Assembly (NCBI RefSeq): GCF_900115705.1
Contig: NZ_FOXL01000002.1
Location: 434,001-498,000 of the forward strand
Origin: Frateuria terrea
Lineage (GTDB): Bacteria; Pseudomonadota; Gammaproteobacteria; Xanthomonadales; Rhodanobacteraceae
Direction of reading: 5' to 3'
DNA: 64,000 nt
How positions within the stretch are numbered: position 1 is the first letter of the stretch; each line of letters begins with the position of its first letter. Under the pieces are notes generated by a model. The model was not told where the DNA came from, ran no database searches, and worked only from the letters and a program-made list of their open reading frames with translations. The position numbers and the translations under genes are program-made. Shown here one piece after another: positions 24,981-33,472 of the stretch.

Positions 24981-25421
24981 TCAGGCGTCGATGGCCGCGT
25001 CGCGGGTTTCGTTGTCCGGAAACACCATGAAAACGAAGAACGGCACGCCCCGCGCGTGCCAGTCGCGGGCGACGCTGGCCAAGTGGTCGCGATAGGTGGC
25101 GTAGACCTCGGGCGCCTGGGCGCGCAGGACATCGGCATGGTCGAGCACCAGCACGTGGCCGGGTGCGGACAGCCAGCCCAGGTCGCGCAGGCCGGCCGTG
25201 ACTGCCGGCCAGTCGTCGGCTGGCATGGGGAACTCGAACGCCTGGGCCAGGCATTGCACGGCCCGCTGATGGTTCGCGCAATCGCGCAGATCGATCCGGC
25301 TCAGGCGCAGGCCGGCGCGGGCCGCGTCATCCACCAACGTCATGGGATCGTCGGGCACGACGCGGTAGATGCCATCGCGTCCGGCATCGCGCAGGTCGAT
25401 CTGCAGGATTTTGCTGGTCAT
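24981..25421 (-). CDS. Barstar-family protein
   Basis: A 146-residue protein of the barstar (barnase inhibitor) family: KILQIDLRDAGRDGIYRV, a helix DDPMTLVDDAARAGLRLSRIDL, the core 'CLAQAFEFPMPADDWPAV' leading into LRDLGWL, then HVLVLDHADVL. Barstar proteins bind and block an extracellular-type guanyl RNase. No RNase gene lies beside it, so it may protect against a toxin from neighbours or be an orphan antitoxin. It is longer than classic barstar at its C-terminus. The start at 25421 gives the family N-terminus; ten codons upstream are also open. It converges with the Mrr-like gene. Confidence 0.83.
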   Translation of the reverse strand: MTSKILQIDLRDAGRDGIYRVVPDDPMTLVDDAARAGLRLSRIDLRDCANHQRAVQCLAQAFEFPMPADDWPAVTAGLRDLGWLSAPGHVLVLDHADVLRAQAPEVYATYRDHLASVARDWHARGVPFFVFMVFPDNETRDAAIDA

Positions 25422-25517
25422 CGGCGGAACGCTTGAGAAGTGTCGAACCACCGCTCATACACGCAGGAGTGTGTGAACCGCGTTGAAGCGGTCGGTGCCA
25501 GAGGGTCAGGTGTCAGA

Positions 25518-25755
25518 CCTATCCGAAGGCGGTGACCGGCCATCGACGACTTGCGGCGCGGCCAAGGTGTCCAGGCGGGGTGCCCGGTCTGCTACCCGCG
25601 CCGGGTGGTATTCGAACCGGACTTGGTTGGCCGCAACCCTGAGCGCCTGCGCGCGAATCCAGGGCCTGGCCGGATCGCCGGACCGACGGCGCCTCTGCCA
25701 GGAAATTTCGTGATGGCGCCAGATCGCCACGAGCGGCCAACGCGCACGCATTGCG
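25518..25755 (-). pseudogene. phoD: Relic of an alkaline phosphatase D gene
   Basis: The minus strand encodes ARWPLVAIWRHHEISWQ and VAANQVRFEYHPARVADRA, followed by APRLDTLAAPQVVD. These match ARWPFVAVWDNHEFSWQ, VAANQAWFEYQPARVAAPG and ARLDTFVAPHVAD in the intact phoD at 27356-29431. The DNA match is close over about 240 bases, with small indels around 25660-25690. The active-site aspartate of WDNHE is lost. The fragment lies against the 3' end of the XAC0095-like gene, which reads through part of it in another frame. Confidence 0.8.
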
Positions 25756-26425
25756 TAGATCCGATCCCCGGGCCGGCCTCGTTTCTGGTTGCCAGCAGCG
25801 CCCGTGCGACATGCGACGCACTGCCCGCGCGCGAATGCGCTCGCCCAGCACGGTATGCGCCCCGCTCTTCGCCCACGCCGGTGTGCGGACCGCGAGCCCG
25901 CCCGAGTTTCTGCGACTCCACCTGGCGGATGATCTCGCGCGCAGCTCTCGCGTCGTTGGAGATGGCCTCCCTCAGCAACGACAGCGTGTGGTCAGCGAAT
26001 GCGAGGTCGCCGCTGGCGGTCACCACGTCGCCATGGGCCAAGATCATGTCGATCAGCCTGCCGAGCGTATCGACCTGCTCCAGAGTAACGCCGAAGATGC
26101 AGCGACCCTCCACGTCGTCAGGTGTCTCCCCTGCGGCTTCAGGAACCGTCCCGGCCCCAGACGCAGCCTTTTCGTCGCACCGATCCGCTGGCCACGAGAC
26201 GTCATCCAGTACGCGTTCCAACTGCTCCGCCAGCAATTCCAGGCAGATCGCCACTTCGCCCGCGCGAAGCTGGGGCATGCACTCCTGCTGCTCGTCCGCC
26301 ATCCGCGGTTGAGCCAGGTGCGACAGGAATTGGACGTACTGGCGTAGCTTCTTCAGCCGCAGCTGGCTGTCCTCCGGCAGGAAATAGCCCGGCATTTCCG
26401 AATCATCCGGATCGAATTTCGACAT
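25592..26425 (-). CDS. XAC0095-like protein with a run-on C-terminus
   Basis: The frame starts at an ATG (26425) with an AGGAGACG ribosome binding site and gives a 277-residue product. The first half resembles XAC0095-type proteins of Xanthomonadales: MPGYFLPEDSQLRLKKLRQYVQFLS, then helices and DVEGRCIFGVTLEQVDTLGRLIDMI. From about residue 170 (VESQKLGRARG) it becomes arginine- and glycine-rich, and the last 50 residues are an out-of-frame reading of a phoD relic. The original C-terminus has probably been replaced by recombination, so function may be lost. No activity is known for the family. It is divergent from a small HTH regulator, which may control it. Confidence 0.6.
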   Translation of the reverse strand: MSKFDPDDSEMPGYFLPEDSQLRLKKLRQYVQFLSHLAQPRMADEQQECMPQLRAGEVAICLELLAEQLERVLDDVSWPADRCDEKAASGAGTVPEAAGETPDDVEGRCIFGVTLEQVDTLGRLIDMILAHGDVVTASGDLAFADHTLSLLREAISNDARAAREIIRQVESQKLGRARGPHTGVGEERGAYRAGRAHSRAGSASHVARALLATRNEAGPGIGSTQCVRVGRSWRSGAITKFPGRGAVGPAIRPGPGFARRRSGLRPTKSGSNTTRRG

Positions 26426-26761
26426 GGTCGTCTCCTGGTTCCATGAAGTGCCCGTCCACGCAATGGCGGCGGACGGCAGTCGGGAGCTACCTGCGTGAAT
26501 CGACGATGCGGCACCCCTGCCAGCAACGCCCACTACCCGTTCAGAAGGTGGTCTGCGCCACGGCGAAACCGGCCGCAGCGTGGTCGAGCGGCTGGCAACG
26601 ATGGCGCCGATCCACTTCATGGCTAGAACGTTGCAATCAATACGTGGATTTGTCAACAACCCAAAAGTGGCTATCGCCGAATGCGGGTGCGCAACAATCG
26701 TGGCGTCCACGCAACGTCTCCGTGCGCAAGCGCAGGTGACGGCCCAACCACAGGAATCTGG
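26426..26761. other. Divergent intergenic region between the XAC0095-like gene and an HTH gene
   Basis: No gene is recognisable. The stretch 26630-26680 is AT-richer than its surroundings and includes the short palindrome TTGTCAACAA at 26650-26659. It probably holds the promoters of both flanking genes. Confidence 0.5.
26650..26659. promoter_or_regulatory. Possible operator, short palindrome
   Basis: TTGTCAACAA has perfect 4-base arms (TTGT and ACAA) and lies in the AT-rich centre of the divergent promoter region, about 100 bases before the HTH gene. Such short palindromes are typical of Cro/CI-type repressor sites. Only this one copy was noticed, so support is weak. Confidence 0.25.
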
Positions 26762-27121
26762 ATGGCTGCCCCCTACGAGGAATTCGCCGATCGCCTGCGA
26801 CAGATGCTGGATCGCGCCCGCTTTGAGGAGGGCCGTGGGAGGACAGGCGCCCTGGCCGACCGCTACGCCGTGTCGCGTGAGACCGCCCGCAAATGGCTTG
26901 CCGGCCTCACCCTCCCCGAGCTTGCCCGCATCATCGAACTGGCGAAGGATTTCGATGCCAGCTTCGAGTGGCTGGCCACCGGCCGCGGGCAGGTCCACTT
27001 GGCCGTGGCAGAGAAATCCCCCACCTATCGACGCCTCACCGACAACGAGAGCCGCCTGCTCGATGCCTTTCGCAAATTGCCCGAGCACAAGCGGCGTCTG
27101 TTGGTGGAATTCCTCTCCTAG
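26762..27121 (+). CDS. Small HTH transcriptional regulator, phage-repressor-like
   Basis: A 119-residue protein with an N-terminal helix-turn-helix: GALADRYAVSRETARKWLAGLTLP (about 25-48), then ARIIELAKDFDASFEWLATGRG, which matches the Cro/CI type where helix 5 is followed by a WL..G turn. The C-terminal part (ESRLLDAFRKLPEHKRRLLVEFL) is short and helical; no peptidase domain is present. It is probably a dimeric repressor. The start at 26762 places the domain at the N-terminus; frames upstream are open but unlike the family. It is divergent from the XAC0095-like gene. Confidence 0.82.
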   Translation: MAAPYEEFADRLRQMLDRARFEEGRGRTGALADRYAVSRETARKWLAGLTLPELARIIELAKDFDASFEWLATGRGQVHLAVAEKSPTYRRLTDNESRLLDAFRKLPEHKRRLLVEFLS

Positions 27122-27355
27122 GCGAAAGGTGTCAGCGGCCCTTTGAGGTCACGGCGCCCGTCCAACCGCGCGCACGCTTGCGAACCGGAAGCAAGCAGTC
27201 CGCGCGGCCCTCGGCATGGGCAGCGCAGCTCGACCAAGGGCATGCGTTCGGCTGGCCCACCATCCCTGCGCTAACCAGATTGAGCTCGATGCAGCGACTG
27301 CAGACAGGGAAAAAAACCGCTTCCCTCCTCCGGTTCCGAGGATTCGGTCCAGGCT

Positions 27356-29431
27356 TCACACCGCCAGACCCGCATCCCCTTCCACCACTATCTGACGCAT
27401 CCGCGGCCGCTCGCCGGCTTGCCACAGCGGCACTTCGTGGCGCACGCGGTAGCGCAGCGGGCCGCCGTCGGGGCTCGGGCTGCGCTCGATCGGGCGCGGG
27501 ATACAGACGAAATCGGTGGCCATCGTGCTGGCGTCGACGCGGACGGTGGCGTAGCCGTGACCGCCCATGTCGACGAAGCTCAGGTGCGGGGCCAGCTCGG
27601 GGTTGCTGGCGGCATGCGCCTTCTTGAGGTCGCCGCTCTTGGCGAACTCCAGCGCCGAGCGCACGCCGTGGTGCAACAGCAGGTTGACGGTGGGCTGCGT
27701 CGGCCCGTCGCCCGGGTTGGCGACGTACAACGGGCGCAGCGGATCGCTCTTTTTCAGGTTGTGCTCGGACGCTTCGAGCATCCCCGGGGAAATGAGCGAG
27801 CCGCCCACGAAGGTGACGCCCACGGGCTCGAACGCGGCGGGCGGCAGGGCCTTGGCCGCGTAGCCGGCCCAGAAGCTGTGGCGGTCGCCCGAAACGATCG
27901 CGAAACCGGTGATGCCGGCATCACGCACGGCGTCGAAGATCTCGGCGCGTTCGTGGTAGGCGGCGCCCCAGTCGCCGGTGGCCATGACGGCAAAACCATC
28001 CCCCGACCATTTGCCCAGCGCGGCTGGAAGGTGCTGCGGGTCCACGCGCCAGTCGGGCGTGCCCAGCGAATTGCCCCAGATCTTCCAGGTCGCTTGCGCG
28101 CCGCGCAGGCGATCGAGGAACCAGGCCTTCTGCTGTGCCCCCAGGAAGGTTTGTGCGGCTTCGCCGGCGCGGACGTTGGCCACGCGCTTGCCGCGGAAGG
28201 ACAGCGTCGCCGGCGGATGGCCGTCGGCGTAGTCGCGGCCTGCGTCGAGCTGCATCGCCAGTTCCTCGGGCACCCAGCCCAGAGCGTCGCCTTCGAACAG
28301 CGGGTTGAGCTCTTCGCGCGAACCGGGATCGCGCGAACGGAAGCTGTGCTGGTCGGTGAGGATCAGGTCGATGTGCCGGCCCCAGCGCAAGGCGCGATAC
28401 ACGATCAGGCTGTTGATGGCCGCCAGGTTGTTGGCCTCGCGCCCCAGGCCATCGTCATCGAACGCGGTGACCGGGGTATCGGCGACGTGCGGCGCGACGA
28501 AGGTGTCCAGGCGGGCGCCCGGCGCCGCCACTCGCGCCGGCTGGTATTCGAACCAGGCCTGGTTGGCCGCGACCTTGAGCGTCTGCGCGGGCACCGGTCC
28601 TTCCCCGAATTCCTGGATCGACTGCCAGCCCTGCCAGGAGAATTCGTGGTTGTCCCACACCGCCACGAACGGCCAGCGCGCTCGCGCATCCTGCAGGTCC
28701 GGGTCCTGCAGGTAGGCGTGGTAGAGGGCGCGGTAATCCTCCAGCGAGGCCGGTACCCAGAAGCGGTTGTGGGCGACCGTCTTGCCGGTCGGGAAGTGCA
28801 CCGGGAACTTGATGCGGCGGTCGTAGCGATGGCCGTTCCTGACCTGGTCGGGGTATTGCACGACCTCGTAGATGAAGTCGCCCAGGTGCAGCACGAAGCC
28901 GAGCCTGTCCTCGGGCGCGGCGCGCTCGTCTTCGAAGATCATGCGCCGATAGGCGTTCAGGGCGCCCTCGCAGACGTCCTGGCAACTGACGAAGGCGAAG
29001 CGCGCCGGTCGCGTATCGTCGGGGCCGGGGGCAGTCATCGTGCGGCCGATCCGGCTGCCGTTGCCCTCCTCGTCCACGAAGCGGTACCAGTATTCGCGGG
29101 CCGAGGGCAGATGGCCGACCAGCACCCGGCAGGTCCAGTCGGAGTCGGCCGACACCCGCGCCGCCGTGGTCGCGATCACCCGCGTGAAGTCCGGATCCTG
29201 TGCCACCTCGACCCGCAGCGTGGCGCTGGTGCGCCGGTCCCCATACGGGCGCCGCGTCCAGAGCAGCACGCTGTTGTCGTCCGGATCGCCCGAGGCGACG
29301 CCCTGCGGGTACAGCTCCCGCCGCTCGCGCCAGCCGCTCGATGACGGACGCACGGGCGTGCAACCCAAGGCCAGCGCCGCGCCGAGCGAGGCGGAGAGCT
29401 TCAGGAACTGACGGCGGTTCATGGTCGGCAT
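27356..29431 (-). CDS. phoD: Alkaline phosphatase D (PhoD)
   Basis: A 691-residue enzyme. It opens with a Tat signal (NRRQFLKLSASLGAALALG) and keeps the PhoD landmarks in order: YPQGVASGDPDDNSVLLWTRR, an N-terminal Ig-like domain, FVSCQDVCEGALNAYRRM, VLHLGDFIYE, FVAVWDNHEFSWQGW, LILTDQHSFRS and VSGDRHSFWAGY. PhoD hydrolyses phosphomonoesters and phosphodiesters outside the cytoplasm and binds Fe and Ca; the aspartates and histidines that bind metal are present. Export in the folded state by Tat is expected. Starts at 29431 or 29422 are both possible. A 240-base relic of the same gene lies 1.7 kb away. Confidence 0.93.
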   Translation of the reverse strand: MPTMNRRQFLKLSASLGAALALGCTPVRPSSSGWRERRELYPQGVASGDPDDNSVLLWTRRPYGDRRTSATLRVEVAQDPDFTRVIATTAARVSADSDWTCRVLVGHLPSAREYWYRFVDEEGNGSRIGRTMTAPGPDDTRPARFAFVSCQDVCEGALNAYRRMIFEDERAAPEDRLGFVLHLGDFIYEVVQYPDQVRNGHRYDRRIKFPVHFPTGKTVAHNRFWVPASLEDYRALYHAYLQDPDLQDARARWPFVAVWDNHEFSWQGWQSIQEFGEGPVPAQTLKVAANQAWFEYQPARVAAPGARLDTFVAPHVADTPVTAFDDDGLGREANNLAAINSLIVYRALRWGRHIDLILTDQHSFRSRDPGSREELNPLFEGDALGWVPEELAMQLDAGRDYADGHPPATLSFRGKRVANVRAGEAAQTFLGAQQKAWFLDRLRGAQATWKIWGNSLGTPDWRVDPQHLPAALGKWSGDGFAVMATGDWGAAYHERAEIFDAVRDAGITGFAIVSGDRHSFWAGYAAKALPPAAFEPVGVTFVGGSLISPGMLEASEHNLKKSDPLRPLYVANPGDGPTQPTVNLLLHHGVRSALEFAKSGDLKKAHAASNPELAPHLSFVDMGGHGYATVRVDASTMATDFVCIPRPIERSPSPDGGPLRYRVRHEVPLWQAGERPRMRQIVVEGDAGLAV

Positions 29432-29678
29432 GAGGTCCCCTTTCTCGCGGCGGATCGCGAGGATCGATGCGCGCGAATGCTGGACCTGATGGCCGATTCG
29501 GGAGTGTGCCGGAAGTACCGAGGGAGGCGTTGGAGCGCGCCCGCGTGGGCAGGTGCACGTGTGGCATGTTGGGCGGCGACGCGGCCCAGGCAGCCTGCCG
29601 GGAAGGTTGACTCCCCCGGTTCCCTTTATGTCGTCGCCAGAGCATTACCATCGCCCCACCCCACACGGAGCGACCGCC

Positions 29679-30443
29679 ATGCCTACCCGGACCCCGCGCC
29701 TGATCGGACGTTGCCTGACCTTGCTGGCGTTCCTGCTGCTGCCGCTGGCCGCCCGCGCCGGCGAGCCGATGACACTCAAGGCCAGTGACGGCGCCACGGT
29801 ATACGGCACGCTGAGCCAGGCCGGCAGCCATGCCGACGCGATCCTGCTGCTCTTCCACCAGGCCGGCGCCAGCCGGCACGAATACGATCCACTGGTCGGC
29901 GTGTTCACCAAGATGGGCTACGACACGCTGGCGATCGACCAGCGCTCGGGCGATGGCCTGTTCGGCGGCCGCAATGAAACCGTGGACAAGCGCGGCGGCT
30001 CGGCCGACTACCTGGATGCGCTGCCGGACCTGGAAGGCGCGCTCGCCTGGGCCAAGGCGCACCACTACGCCCGCATTGCGCTGGTGGGAAGCTCCTACTC
30101 CTCGTCCCTGGCGATCATCCTGGCAGCCAGGCGCCCCAAGGACGTCGCCGCCGTGGCCAGCTTCTCCCCCGGCGAGTATTTCGACACCGACAAGGACATG
30201 GTCAAACGCGCCGCCGCGAAAATCACGGTGCCGTTCTACATCACCACCCGGCCGGAAGAAGAGGACAAGGTCGCCGAGGTGCTGCGCGACGCCCGCGGCA
30301 CCAACATCACGCACTACCGCCAGGCGGTCGGCGTGCACGGCGCCTCGACCCTGGTGCAGTCGCGCGACCCGAAGGGCTACGCCGCCAACCTGCGCAGCTT
30401 CAGCGACTTCCTGCGCCGGGCACTGCCGGTGAAGACGCGATAG
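29679..30443 (+). CDS. Secreted alpha/beta hydrolase with an altered nucleophile elbow
   Basis: A 254-residue protein with a signal peptide ending LAARAGE. The fold is that of dienelactone-hydrolase-like proteins: AILLLFHQAGASRHEYDPLV, DTLAIDQRSGDG, then IALVGSSYSSSLAIILAARRP for the elbow, and GVHGAST near the C-terminus for the histidine. The elbow reads GSSYSS, where the last glycine of the usual GxSxG is serine. The ATG at 29679 starts the signal peptide. It is divergent from phoD, with about 250 bases between them. Substrate is unknown. Confidence 0.82.
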   Translation: MPTRTPRLIGRCLTLLAFLLLPLAARAGEPMTLKASDGATVYGTLSQAGSHADAILLLFHQAGASRHEYDPLVGVFTKMGYDTLAIDQRSGDGLFGGRNETVDKRGGSADYLDALPDLEGALAWAKAHHYARIALVGSSYSSSLAIILAARRPKDVAAVASFSPGEYFDTDKDMVKRAAAKITVPFYITTRPEEEDKVAEVLRDARGTNITHYRQAVGVHGASTLVQSRDPKGYAANLRSFSDFLRRALPVKTR

Positions 30444-30499
30444 AGGGAGCGCCCGCGGGGAATGCCCACGTTTCCCGGTGACATGGCCGGCGGCTGCGG

Positions 30500-31015
30500 C
30501 TAGCCGCCGGCCCGGCGCACGTAGGCCTGGGGGTCCTTGTCGCGCGCATCGATGCCGCCACGGTGCGCGGCCTCGAACGCGGCGAAACGCACGGCCAGCT
30601 CGTGGCGCGCCTGCAGGGGCGCGTGGCGGCGGAAGTCCGCCAGCGACTCGCGCTCCTCCTCGCCCATGTGGGTGCTGTTCGCCTTGCGCGCGGCCGCTAC
30701 CGCGTCGAACCAGCCATCGCTGCCGACCTCATGCTGCCCGGCACGCGCGATGGCGTCGCGAATGTCGTTGTGGTCGCTGATGGCATCGATCGTCTCGCCC
30801 TTGGCGTCGGCCTTGCTGCCCGCGCCCTGCCCATGCCGCAGCAGGCTTGGGTAGAAATGCCGCTCTTCGGCCTCGGCGTGGACCTCCAGGAAGTCGGCCA
30901 GCTGGTTCCAGACCAGGCCCAGCGTCTCCCGGTCGGCACGGTCGATTTCGTCGAGCAAGGCAAACAGCCGGCGCTGCTGGTGGTGGTCATCGAGGATGAG
31001 TTGCGTGATATCCAT
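30500..31015 (-). CDS. Hemerythrin-like domain protein
   Basis: A 171-residue soluble protein with the HHE pattern of hemerythrin-like proteins: ILDDHHQQRRLFALLDEI, FLEVHAEAEERHFYPSLL, ISDHNDIRDAI, and STHMGEEERESLAD. The histidines and glutamates would bind a di-iron centre used to sense or store O2 or NO. The ATG at 31015 has an AGGAGC ribosome binding site. The DUF4142 gene lies about 160 bases upstream on the same strand; both look like stress genes and may be co-transcribed. Confidence 0.9.
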   Translation of the reverse strand: MDITQLILDDHHQQRRLFALLDEIDRADRETLGLVWNQLADFLEVHAEAEERHFYPSLLRHGQGAGSKADAKGETIDAISDHNDIRDAIARAGQHEVGSDGWFDAVAAARKANSTHMGEEERESLADFRRHAPLQARHELAVRFAAFEAAHRGGIDARDKDPQAYVRRAGG

Positions 31016-31173
31016 GAATGCTCCTGTCGCTCCTGGTCCGGGCATCGGGGCGCCAGGCCTGGCGCGCACGGGTTCACCCCTCCGACCTGGCTCCCGGGTG
31101 ACGGCTAAACGGTGCATCGAGTGGCGCCCCGCATGCGCAAGGCGCACAAGGGGGCCCATCCGCACCGTGCGGT

Positions 31174-31722
31174 TCACCGCCCGGCAGTGCCGCGGTTCTT
31201 CTGGGTGAGCTGCTCGACCAGCTGCAGGTGCGTCTTCAGCTTCGGCAGCGTGCTCTGTGCGAACTGGCGGACGGGCTGGTCGTCCAGCTTCTTGCCGGCC
31301 ATCGAGAACAGCTTGATGTCCTTGCGGTGGTCGACCAGGTTGCCGTGGATCCACTCCTTGTCGAACGCCTTTCCGTTCTTGCCCTGCAGCTTCTGCACCT
31401 TCTGCTGGTCTTCCGGCATGAGCTGGTCCGGCAAAGTGACGTTCTCGCGCTGGGCGATCTGCTGCAGTTGCTGGTTGGCCTGCGTGTGATCGTCCATCAG
31501 CTGCCAGGCCACCTGCTTGAGCTGCGGATCGTCCGACTGATCGAGGGCCATCTGGCAGATCTTCACTTCGGCCTTGCCGTCGGACGCGGCCTTCTTCATG
31601 AAAGCGGTCTTGTTGCTTGCCGTCTGCATGACGGATGCGTCGTCGTGGCCGGCCATAGCCGCAGTGCCGATGCCGAACAGCAGCAGGCTGCCGGCCAGCA
31701 TGGTGGCGCGTCGAAGGTTCAT
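31174..31722 (-). CDS. DUF4142 family periplasmic protein
   Basis: A 182-residue protein with a signal peptide ending AMAG. The mature part is helical and matches DUF4142, a ferritin-like fold: FMKKAASDGKAEVKICQMALDQSDDPQLKQVAWQLMDDHTQANQQL, then DKEWIHGNLVDHRKDIKLF and FAQSTLPKLKTHLQLVEQL. Members are linked to acid or oxidative stress in other bacteria; metal binding is uncertain. It lies upstream of the hemerythrin gene on the same strand. Confidence 0.9.
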   Translation of the reverse strand: MNLRRATMLAGSLLLFGIGTAAMAGHDDASVMQTASNKTAFMKKAASDGKAEVKICQMALDQSDDPQLKQVAWQLMDDHTQANQQLQQIAQRENVTLPDQLMPEDQQKVQKLQGKNGKAFDKEWIHGNLVDHRKDIKLFSMAGKKLDDQPVRQFAQSTLPKLKTHLQLVEQLTQKNRGTAGR

Positions 31723-31911
31723 TGGCGTAACTCCCGTAGGTAGCGCTGTGGATTCCATCCCGGAGCGTGCCCCGCCGCGGCACAAGCTGGCGTGACCGAA
31801 TGGTCAGCATGGCGCGAGCCAGCGGGCTCAAGCATCGCGTTGCATACATCGGGGGCTCGATTACCGGCTCGCCGGCTGCGGGGGCGATCGCCTGCCAGCA
31901 CGCTTGCGCGT

Positions 31912-32035
31912 ATGCCACATCGCCCGCGCCTCCAGCTTGCAGGCACTCCCCTTCACGTCACCCAGCGGGGCATCAATCGCTGCGCAATCTTCGTCGACGA
32001 CCTCGATGGCAGGCACCTCGTGAACGCGCGACCGC
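31912..32035 (+). pseudogene. Truncated RAYT transposase gene
   Basis: MPHRPRLQLAGTPLHVTQRG, then INRCAIFVDD, matches the first 30 residues of the intact RAYT at 33473 (MPRLPRLELPGVPLHITQRG, then INKGAIFLDE). After about 40 codons the match ends and the rluF gene begins shortly afterwards. The catalytic HUH and tyrosine parts are missing. The rest of the gap (31723-31911) shows nothing else. Confidence 0.75.
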
Positions 32036-32087
32036 TTGGCGTGCCTGATCGCTACACTGAGCGCCCTGACTTCCCCGGCGCTGATCC

Positions 32088-32810
32088 ATGTCCGATCCGG
32101 TTCGACTGGCGAAATACGTCGCCGACCTGGCCCGGTGCTCGCGCATCGAGGCCGAGCAGTACATCAAGAACGGCTGGGTGACCGTCGACGGGCGCGTCGT
32201 CGAAGATCCGGCGCTTCCGGTGTCGACCGAAGTCGTCGCACTCAATCCGGCCGCGCAACTGGAAGCGGTCGAACCGGCCACGATCCTGCTGCACAAGCCG
32301 GTCGGCTATGACGCGATCAAGGGCCGCAAGGCCGCGGCGGGACTGGTGCAGCCGGGAACACGCTGGCCCGACGATCCTTCGGGCGTGCGCCTGCTCGAGC
32401 GCCACTTTCAGCGCCTGACGCCGCTGGTGCCGCTGGATACCGATGCCAGCGGATTGATGGTGCTGACCCAGGACCGCCGCGTGTGGCGTCGCCTGACCGA
32501 GGACGGGCACCAAATCGAACAGGAGTACGTGGTCGAGGTCCGCGGCCAGATTGCGCCCTATGGCCTGTACAAGCTCAACCACGGCCTGCAGTTCCGCGGC
32601 CATCCGCTGCGTCCTTGCAAAGTCAGCTGGCAGAACGAGTTCCGCCTGCGCTTTGCGATCAAGGGAGTGCAAGGCGGGCAATTGCGCGACATGTGCGCGC
32701 AGGTTGGGCTGGACGTGGTGGCGATCCGGCGCATCCGCATCGGCAAGGTGGCGCTGGCCAAGATGCCCGCCGGCGCGTGGCGCTACCTGCCGGTCGGTGG
32801 AAGCTTCTGA
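32088..32810 (+). CDS. rluF: RNA pseudouridine synthase, RluF-like
   Basis: A 240-residue enzyme of the RsuA/RluB/E/F family. An S4 RNA-binding domain comes first (LAKYVADLARCSRIEAEQYIKNGWVTVDGRVV), then the synthase: ILLHKPVGYDAIKG, LVPLDTDASGLMVLTQDRRV with catalytic Asp117, EQEYVVEVRG, and a C-terminal GLDVVAIRRIRIGKVAL. The loop GYDAIKGRKAA differs slightly from typical RluF (the P-x-G is PVGYD), but length and domain order agree. It is expected to modify 23S rRNA U2604. It converges with yehS. Confidence 0.87.
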   Translation: MSDPVRLAKYVADLARCSRIEAEQYIKNGWVTVDGRVVEDPALPVSTEVVALNPAAQLEAVEPATILLHKPVGYDAIKGRKAAAGLVQPGTRWPDDPSGVRLLERHFQRLTPLVPLDTDASGLMVLTQDRRVWRRLTEDGHQIEQEYVVEVRGQIAPYGLYKLNHGLQFRGHPLRPCKVSWQNEFRLRFAIKGVQGGQLRDMCAQVGLDVVAIRRIRIGKVALAKMPAGAWRYLPVGGSF

Positions 32811-32822
32811 GACACGCGCGAG

Positions 32823-33293
32823 TCAGGCACCGCGCACGCGCAGCGTCAGCCCCTTGAGGAAATTGCGCAGCAGCTGGTCGCCGCACGGGCGGTAGTTCTT
32901 GTGCCCGGGTTGGCGGAACAACGCCGACAGCTCCGGCTTGGACACGGGCAATCCCGCATCCACGAAAACCTGGTGCATGTCCGCGTCCCTGAGCTCGAAC
33001 GCCACCCGCAGCTTCTTCAAGACCACGTTGTTGCTGACGCGCTTTTCCACCGGCCGCGCCGGCGCGCCCTCGTCCCTGCCGCGACGGTGGATGATCAGCC
33101 CGTCGAGAAAGTGCGCCAGCACCGTGTCGCTGCAGGCCAGGTAACCGGGCTCGTCTTCTTTCAGCAGGAAGGCGCGCACCTCGTCCTTGTCGACGACGAA
33201 CGCCGGGTCCGGCAGGCGGACGATCTCGGCCACCTTGTTGTCGCTGAGGTCGAGCATGTAACGGATGCTGCGCAGGACGTCGTTGTTGATCAT
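32823..33293 (-). CDS. yehS: DUF1456 family protein YehS
   Basis: A 156-residue protein built of two similar halves: NNDVLRSIRYMLDLSDNKVAEIVRL ending LDGLIIHRRGR, and SNNVVLKKLRVAFELRDADMHQVFVDAG ending LKGLTLRVRG. This is the DUF1456 duplication seen in YehS. No function has been established; a nucleic-acid or protein adaptor is only suggested by the duplicated helical units. It lies between rluF (convergent) and the RAYT element, whose left end begins shortly upstream. Confidence 0.9.
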   Translation of the reverse strand: MINNDVLRSIRYMLDLSDNKVAEIVRLPDPAFVVDKDEVRAFLLKEDEPGYLACSDTVLAHFLDGLIIHRRGRDEGAPARPVEKRVSNNVVLKKLRVAFELRDADMHQVFVDAGLPVSKPELSALFRQPGHKNYRPCGDQLLRNFLKGLTLRVRGA

Positions 33294-33472
33294 TGATCTA
33301 CTTTGCGGTCAGGTCGGGCGCCCAAGTTTACCGGGGGCGAGAAAAGGGGACGGGCAAGAAAAGGGGACGTGGCGAATTAAGCCCGCGCCGACCCGGACTT
33401 GGGCCGCCCGCCGACATATCCGCCAAGTGCGTCGACGCAAGCTGGCCGAAGACAAGCAACCGGCTACGTCCC

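Noticed and set aside
23127-27121. Prophage covering the nuclease and HTH genes
   Set aside because: There is a CI-like regulator but no integrase, structural or lysis gene and no attachment repeat.
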